64,000 bases of DNA from Cristatella mucedo (taxonomy: Eukaryota; Bryozoa; Phylactolaemata; Cristatellidae), in assembly GCA_009760855.2 (NCBI GenBank), contig WPIO01000008.1, positions 631,001-695,000 of the forward strand. Reading direction: 5' to 3'. The first letter of the stretch is position 1, and each line of letters opens with the position of its first letter. The translations under genes were made by a program, and so were the position numbers. The notes beneath the pieces are model-generated. The model saw only the letters and a program-made list of their open reading frames with translations, ran no database searches and was not told where the DNA came from. Positions 57,969-64,000 of this stretch are shown in pieces.

Positions 57969-59689
57969 CTATTGTCTGGGCGATGGAGCCTCAGCAAATG
58001 CACGGGGCACGCACGCACGCATGGACGATCCTCTGAGCCGAGTCGAAGCCAATGAAAACAAAGCATCTCGAAGCTTTGCTGTCACCACCATCTACCGTAG
58101 GTCCTAATATATACTTGTATGTACACGTGCCATACAGGTATGGAGGCCCAGTTTTACCGAGGCCTTATTGCTGGGTGGACATCGTGCATTTTAAGGCCTC
58201 GTGATGGTGGGCTAAAACCACGTTCATTGTCCAATGTCAAGGCAGATCCGGTGATCCGGGCACAGGCATTCGACCTTGACCCGCTGACTTTGACCCCGGC
58301 CTCTCTCGGTGGCCACGATGTGATTCAAAGTAAGTCCTCATTTTCGTGCTTTGCTCCGACCTGTCCTGGTGGGATGGTATTTCTGAGCATACTGCTAGCT
58401 GCTGTGCCCCTCCCTGGTTCTGCACTGAAGGTCAAGTCAATGTCATGGTCGATCTCACCATCTTCGTGGCAACCAGAGAGTGGCAACCAAGTCAGTGCTC
58501 GAAGTGTGTCTTTGAGATTTTTCCGATTGTCTCGAGAGCTTTAGATTAAGCCCTACGCTGCCAGCCCTCCCCCTAGATTAGATCGAGCCCAGAGCAAGTC
58601 ATCGAAGACCTCGACGTCCATAGGGTCTGGGACACACCAACGCCATTTACAGTGGCTAGCTAGGGACGTGATTCGAGTGGCCTGCAATGGCTCTGTCGAG
58701 ACTTTTTTTTTTCTTCAAAAGACTGCTCCACGATGAGATGTGTCACCAACGCGCCCGAGTGAGCGCGCACGAGCTGCGATTGTGACGTCAATCGTGATCG
58801 GCTCCATGCAGGCTGACTGGTGGTGGGGCCATTCAGCATGCGCTTTCCTCGCCGATTATTGCTTGGGTTCCCCTGAGCACAACTGTTTTTGGGGGTGGCG
58901 GCGGTCGGCTGCTGGCATTGAGCAGCATCCTCAGGATGAGACTTGACTAATCCTGTCGGATCTGCTAGGTTCCTTAAGTTGCACTCCTAGGAGATCGTGT
59001 TCTTCCTTTCAATGGGGTAGGGGGAGTGGGAAGAAGGTGTCCCAACAACCGCTTGGTAGCAGTTGCAGCAGTCCAGCATGAGAGACGAGCACATCAAACG
59101 CTGAGCCGTTGAGGGACCTCCAGGTGCTCGGCAAGTGGAGTCTGAACGGCAGGCGCATTGTGCTGCGATTTCCTTGGGTGGCAACCCAGAGTCTGTTAGC
59201 TGCCGAATGCTTACCGAAAGCCACTTAGGCATTGAGTGAGCTACGAAAAACTCTCCTGAGTAAGTCCAAGGTCAGTGATAAGCTTGTGAGGCCTCCTATT
59301 TATGGCAAGGGCACGTGACTTGGGGTGTGTGACCTTTCACACCTCAGTTGTTCAGTAGGCTTGGTGGCTGTCCTATTGCACCCTCTGTACAGCCACCAGT
59401 GCAAGTACTCCGCTGTCTACTTGACTCGGTACTGCTGTCACTGCTCCGTGTCACTGCTCCCTGTCACAAGCCTGTCATCACTCCGTGTCACTGCTCCGAG
59501 CTGCCTGTCGTGTAATGACGAACGTCCACTTTGCTGGCCTCGAAATGAATACTTTGAAGCACCCGTGTGAATGCAAAGGAAAGCATAGAGCAGCTGATTC
59601 AGCCTCAAGAAGCTGAATGCGGTAAATCCACGTGTGACAACTGAACGAAGCAGGAAGTGTTCCCTGGCAAGGTCTTAGCCCAGAGATAA

Positions 59690-59830
59690 GCTACTCGCGC
59701 CTCACACCCGCAGGGCTCGTGGGTTCGGGTCCTTGCAGCAGGCAATCCTTTATTGCCCACTCTCAGCAGCAGCGGTGATAGCCATCGAGGTCCCTCCTGT
59801 TACCATGTAATTGAGATAATTAGATCAGCT
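59690..59830 (+). mobile_element. SINE-B copy
   Basis: gataagctactcgcgcctca, gggttcgggtccttgcagca (B box), ggcaatcctttattgcccac, gcggtgatagccatcgaggt. It forms an inverted pair with the copy at 59876-59990. Confidence 0.8.
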
Positions 59831-59875
59831 AGCCTTGACTTTTATTAATACTTGACTTTGCCGTTGTGTTGCATG

Positions 59876-59990
59876 CGGCAGGCAACTTTTTATTGCCTGC
59901 TGCAGGACTCGAGCCTAAGTCCTGGGGCCCCATTAAGTGTTAGCAATCTTAACGCTGAGCTCTGAGCGATCTCTTGGCACTGCGAGCTAC
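59876..59990 (-). mobile_element. SINE-B head, inverted
   Basis: Reversed it reads cagagctcagcgttaagatt, aggctcgagtcctgcagcag, gcaataaaaagttgcctgcc: the head, B box and the start of the body. Confidence 0.7.
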
Positions 59991-60092
59991 TTATTTTGTT
60001 TAGTAATTCTGCACTGCTGCTACTTCTGCCAGCCCTGGGTTAGAAGGATAAAAATAATGCATAATCATAACAGCCTAAGATAGCACGACACA

Positions 60093-60094
<2 letters not shown>

Positions 60095-60145
<51 letters not shown>

Positions 60146-60277
60146 CCTCCTCCCCCCCCCTCCCTCCCTCCCTCCCTCCCTCCCTCCCTCCCTCCCTCCC
60201 TCCCTCCCTCCCTCCCTCCCCCTCCCTCCCTCCCTCCCTCCCTCTCTCTTTCTCTCTCTCCCTCTCTCTCTCTCTCT
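60095..60277. repeat. (CT)n, (CCCT)n, (CT)n
   Basis: CT to 60142, poly-C bits, tccc units to 60241, then CT again. Confidence 0.96.
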
Positions 60278-61022
60278 AATCACATCGTATAGGCTAGAAA
60301 GGAATCAAGGAAATCAAGTATCAACTGATCAATGACAATAGTAGGCACAGCTGCCGAAAGCGCACACATTGGACAGTTCAGGCCGCCACAGTGAGTGCTG
60401 TGAGAAACAAACGGGTTCTTGCCTTTCTTTAAGTTGTCATGTCGTTAAATCGAGGTTTTTTATGTAGACACCGGATGGCAGCCGTCCTCGACACTGCTGC
60501 GCCACTACCATCGGACACGTGACGTGTGATTCGTGACGCACGTTACACGCTACTCGGCTTGCAGAGGGCAGGCGAGCGGACACTTCCCGGTTGTGCAGTT
60601 GGCCTCTTTTGTCGTCCGATGCCCGGAAGGTCGGCTCGGGAGCTGTGGCTCCACGCGGTGAAGAGCCGGGCCGGCAGTGAGTGTGGCAGCTCTGCAGCCG
60701 CCGCCATGGCGACTGCTTGCACGACCCGCTGGCCACTGCAGCAACCAGTGCTCACTGTTCTCGGCATTGCTGCTCACGTCAGCTTCGTTCTCTCTCCAAT
60801 CTCGGGTCGTATTTCTGCTCCGCCTCCGGCGTCTGCTTTCCCCTCCCCCGGGCGCTTATGCGGCTGGTCTGAATTGCTCGGCTGTCACGTGCCTCGGCTG
60901 CACGGTGGCTGCCACGGTGGCAGCAGCAGCACAATTGGTCCGAACTGGCTAGTCTTGTGACTGTGCTGACACGAAGTGTGTTCTCATTCTGAGCTCTTTT
61001 TTTCTCTTTATTCGTTGGCCTG

Positions 61023-61417
<395 letters not shown>

Positions 61418-61475
61418 CTCAGATTTTGACCTCACGATGTGCAGTTGTATTGTGCTTTAAAAAAATTTGTTTTAG

Positions 61476-61562
61476 CTATGAGTGGTAGTAGTCGGAAGAG
61501 TGCTGTACCCTCGAAGAAGACGCCTGCCGAATATTGGGTTGGCTCACTGCGAAAAAGTTCCG
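61476..61562 (+). CDS. IQCE: IQCE exon a (TP..W.G segment)
   Basis: Acceptor tgttttag, donor gtgagccg, phases 2-nt in and 1-nt out. It encodes SKKTPAEYWVGSLRKSSG, which resembles the human LTPQKLWLGTAKPGS segment only loosely. Support comes mainly from position, splice sites and the phase match to the next exon. A long (CT)n tract ends about 80 bp upstream. Confidence 0.6.
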
Positions 61563-62320
61563 GTGAGCCGCTCGAAGCTCTGGAGCTGCTGATCCTGCTG
61601 CAGTGCTGTTGCTGCTGCCAGCACTGCAGCAGCCTTTTGTCAGGGTTCTGCAAAGCGTGCATGAAATACCTATGTGCAACTTCGCATGTGCTCGCCTTTG
61701 TATGACTGTATGTGTGCGTGCCTCCTCGAGCATGTGCGCATGCAGGCATATGTTCCTGAGTGCGCACTCTCCGCCGCTGTCGCCTGTAGGCACGCTCGAA
61801 GCTGGTGCCACCGACACGTTTACCGGTGCCGTTCGACGTCCCGCTGATGACGAGTTGGCCTATCTCAGCACCAGTCATCATCTCCGCGAGAAAGTCGGCC
61901 TCGAGCGACCACCTCGCCGTTCGGGCAGCGTTGACCCAGCCGGTATATGCCAGCAGCGGCCTGGCATGGGGGCGGCAGCGGCGAGCTCGGCAGCGGCGAG
62001 CTCGGCAGCTCGAAAGCCGTGGCTGATTGGACCGCTCGATCGAGCCTCTGATTGGACCTCTTGATCGAGCCGCTTTGGTGCTGCTGGTCTTGCCGTTTGA
62101 CCAGCCCTCTTTTTTCCGTCGCCTGTAGCCCATCGTATCCAAAATAATAGCAGCTACCACTGCAGTGGTAACCATAGGACTGCCGACCGCTCTCTTGTCT
62201 CTGCTCACGTTCTTCTCCCTTGCTCTCCATTATTCCTTTTTTTGCCTTTCTACCTACTCTGTTGCACATTATCTCTTCTCTTATTCTCTTTCTCACATCT
62301 CCCCTCTTTCTCTCTCCCTT

Positions 62321-62365
<45 letters not shown>

Positions 62366-63723
62366 CTGTCTCTCTCCCGTGTCTTGGTCTGCGAGTGTAT
62401 CTCTGTCTCCATCCCTCTCCTTTGTCGACCAGGAGTACACTGGCGAATGAGCCCGTTCGGCCATGCCCATGCATGCTCACCTGATTATTCGCTCCTGTGC
62501 GCTGCAGCGAGGCCCGCTCCGGGCACGCCCGCCTACAAGACGCCCGAGGAGTACTACGACGAGGTGCTCGAGCTGCGCCGGCAGCTGGCCTACGCCGAGA
62601 AGGACGGCGCACTCGTGCGTGCACGACTCCTGCGCCTCGAGCAGGACAATCAGCGCAAGGACCGCGAGCTCGAGCAGCTGCTCGATCCGAGCAAGGCAAG
62701 GCTCGCAGCAGCAGCAGCAGCAGCGGCGGCGGCCACTTCCTGCCGCAGCAGCAGCCATGCGGCCACTTCCTGACCCCACCCCGCTGCCTCGCCCCGCTGC
62801 CGCATGCCACCCTGCGGGCTTGGAGACTCCGATCGATCTCCTCGAGCCGCAGCACGTGCCGCGGCACGTGCCGCGGCACGTGCTGCGGCACGTGCTGCAG
62901 CTCCTTCGCTGCTTCGCTGCAAGGCTGGCGGTCGCTATGCAGAGGGATGACCTTCACCGTGCGCTATCGGATCGACGACCGGAATCCGGCGCCATCGTGC
63001 ACGGCATGAAGCAGAGAGTGCTGAAACTGGAGCAGCAGCTGAAGGACAAGGAAGCGGAGCACAAGTGAGAGCGGCGTCCGAATTCGAATTTGCCCCCCCC
63101 TCCCCCTTGGCTCTCGCTCGTGCTATCTTCTTTGGCGCGACTGGTCGAGCGCGCATGCACGTGCCGCCGAAGCTTCGAGATTTGCTTCGAGCATCATCGA
63201 GCTGCTTCGGTTCGACTCCTCTTATCGCACGGAGGGGGAGGGGGAGGAGCCCGGGCCTCTCTCCAGCCAACAAAAGAAAAGTTTTGCGAGATTATATCTC
63301 ATGTCAGTTTGTGCCATGTAAACTCGGCAAGCATGGCTGGATGGCATGCCGCCTTGCGTAGCCTGCTGCCTGCTGGCAGATCGCGCACGCCACGCTGATT
63401 CTTTTGGCAGTACTTTGAAGTCGAACATCAAGAATACGCGCATAGATGAGCTAACCCTGCAGATGGAGATGATGTATCAGGAAATTGTTCGCCTTCAGAA
63501 CGTGTCCGTGTCGTCGACGAGTGCAGGCTCCGCTGCTGGCGGCAGGTAACCAGCTTCGAAGTGTCCCCACCCCACCCCACCTCCACCCTGCCTCCACCCT
63601 GCCTCCTCCCCACCCCAACTCCGCCCCACCCACCCACCTCCACCCCACCTCACCTCTGCCCCACCCCAAAAAGCCAAGAGCAAAGGCCAAAATATTGACG
63701 AGCTCATGCTAAATCAAGATCAG
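61476..63723 (+). CDS. IQCE: IQ domain-containing protein E, partial (5-6 internal exons)
   Basis: IQCE is a coiled-coil protein with C-terminal IQ motifs; in mammals it acts with EFCAB7 and the EVC-EVC2 complex at the base of the cilium to support Hedgehog signalling (family knowledge). Exons: 61476-61562, 61790-61942, 62508-62695, 62943-63064, 63411-63545, and a tentative 63681-63723. Phases agree throughout. The best match is PGTPAYKTPEEYYDEVLELR and NQRKDRELEQLLDPSK, against human PGTPVYREKEDMYDEIIELK and RKDRQIEQLLDPSR. Next come MKQRVLKLEQQLKDKEAEH and MYQEIVRLQ, again as in human IQCE. These are coiled-coil heptads; the IQ motifs would lie to the right of the window. One intron has a GC donor. 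The upstream start exon was not identified with confidence. Confidence 0.85.
61790..61942 (+). CDS. IQCE: IQCE exon b
   Basis: Acceptor cgcctgtag, donor gtatatgc. It encodes LEAGATDTFTGAVRRPADDE and ends VGLERPPRRSGSVDPA. The end mirrors human RVKRPHLRRSASNG, which lies directly before PGTP in both. The phase is 1 nt out, completed by CG of the next exon. Confidence 0.75.
62508..62695 (+). CDS. IQCE: IQCE exon c (main coiled-coil start), GC donor
   Basis: Acceptor tgcgctgcag. It encodes RPAPGTPAYKTPEEYYDEVL through RKDRELEQLLDPSK, the strongest IQCE match in the window. The donor is AAG followed by gcaagg, a GC donor with the usual strong flanking consensus. The open frame runs on only through a (CAG)n stretch. 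Confidence 0.9.
62700..62735. repeat. (CAG)n in the GC-AG intron of IQCE
   Basis: agcagcagcagcagcagcgg just behind the GC donor. It lets the reading frame run on with Ala residues. Confidence 0.9.
62943..63064 (+). CDS. IQCE: IQCE exon d (coiled coil)
   Basis: Acceptor gctatgcag, donor gtgagagc. It encodes RDDLHRALSDRRPESGAIVH and GMKQRVLKLEQQLKDKEAEH. Human IQCE has EKRPDASWVINGLKQRILKLEQQCKEKD, and the spacing from DPS to the RP pair is identical. Confidence 0.9.
63411..63545 (+). CDS. IQCE: IQCE exon e (coiled coil)
   Basis: Acceptor cttttggcag, donor gtaaccag. It encodes TLKSNIKNTRIDELTLQMEM and MYQEIVRLQ, then a Ser/Ala/Gly tail. The human segment has KTTNLEEMRIAMETYYEEVHRLQ. Confidence 0.85.
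63555..63666. repeat. C-rich tract (ccaccc words)
   Basis: About 110 bp of ccccaccccacctccaccct words with almost no G. It would act as a strong pyrimidine tract or form C-rich/G-rich structures. Confidence 0.85.
63681..63723 (+). CDS. IQCE: Possible IQCE exon f
   Basis: A short open stretch, KGQNIDELMLNQDQ. It follows a C-rich tract (63560-63666) and an ag, ends at CAG with gtttgc, and keeps the phase from exon e. No clear match to human IQCE, so it is tentative. Confidence 0.25.
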
Positions 63724-64000
63724 GTTTGCACACTTCATAGATCTGCACATCAAGCTCTGAAATGAGCGGGTGCAGAATGCAGAACACCAGCGAAATGTTT
63801 GCCTCGTTTTCAATCGCGATGGCCGATCGTTGATGCCCGATAGGATTTGAAACGAGAGGAAAGATCGAAACGCTAGGTCGATCGTCTTTGCAATCGACGG
63901 AGCTCCGGTCAGTAGCTCGCTGCTGACGAGTTTCTATCTCAAACAGGCAAAGATCAATGCGCTGCCGTGTTCGGGTCATTGAAGACTGGCGTCAACCATC
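63724..64000. other. Right edge, presumably IQCE intron
   Basis: No exon recognised; IQCE must continue past the window. Confidence 0.5.

Larger units (their letters stand above)
57391..61022. other. Upstream region of the supported IQCE exons
   Basis: It should contain the first IQCE exons or introns, but I could not identify them. Frame 58119-58544 (+, 141 codons) and 60526-60960 (+, 144 codons) lack recognised motifs. Confidence 0.45.

Noticed and set aside
58119-58544. 141-codon frame as an IQCE upstream exon
   Set aside because: A weak echo of the human VASW segment (KSMSWS) only. No confirmed splice frame to exon a.

Overview
This window looks like vertebrate nuclear DNA. It holds two intron-rich protein genes with GT-AG (and some GC-AG) introns, very long di-, tri- and tetranucleotide arrays, many 5'-truncated L2/CR1-like LINEs, tRNA-derived SINEs and decayed DNA transposons. 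Nothing bacterial, plastid or viral is visible. The coding exons favour G or C at third codon positions while the introns are repeat-laden. That would suit a jawless vertebrate such as a lamprey, but this is an inference from style and not a species call.

Right half, 35.2-55.9 kb, minus strand: a complete gene for sorting nexin 8 (SNX8) can be assembled from 14 exons. All splice phases join to one open frame of 570 codons plus stop. The domain order is EH, PX, BAR. The EH part (exons 2-3) is absent from the human SNX8 that I recall. Its introns carry LINE pieces, SINEs, a pogo/Tigger-like DNA transposon and several unusual tandem repeats, including a CAG/CTG array that nearly fills the 116-bp intron 12.

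55.1-56.8 kb is a CpG-rich block covering SNX8 exons 1-3. It is the likely promoter zone between SNX8 (leftward) and the 5'-incomplete, 3'-incomplete IQCE gene (rightward). Five consecutive IQCE exons are supported at 61.5-63.5 kb, with a sixth possible. IQCE encodes a coiled-coil and IQ-motif protein of the ciliary base; the IQ motifs would lie beyond the right edge of the window.

Left half, 0-35 kb: I see no convincing conserved gene. It is a repeat landscape of at least ten L2/CR1-like LINE fragments (the largest at 12.4-14.9 kb, minus strand, with endonuclease and reverse-transcriptase motifs). There are two tRNA-derived SINE families: SINE-A, whose 3' tail nearly matches the LINE 3' tail, and SINE-B. 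There is also an 828-bp terminal-inverted-repeat element at 18.6-19.5 kb, a 38-copy 10-bp minisatellite at 6.0-6.4 kb, and many (GA)n, (CA)n and (TA)n tracts. LINE and SINE labels are my own family names for groups of copies that match each other inside the window.

The two genes need not act together, although SNX8 works on endosomes and IQCE at the cilium. Their head-to-head arrangement raises the possibility of a shared promoter.
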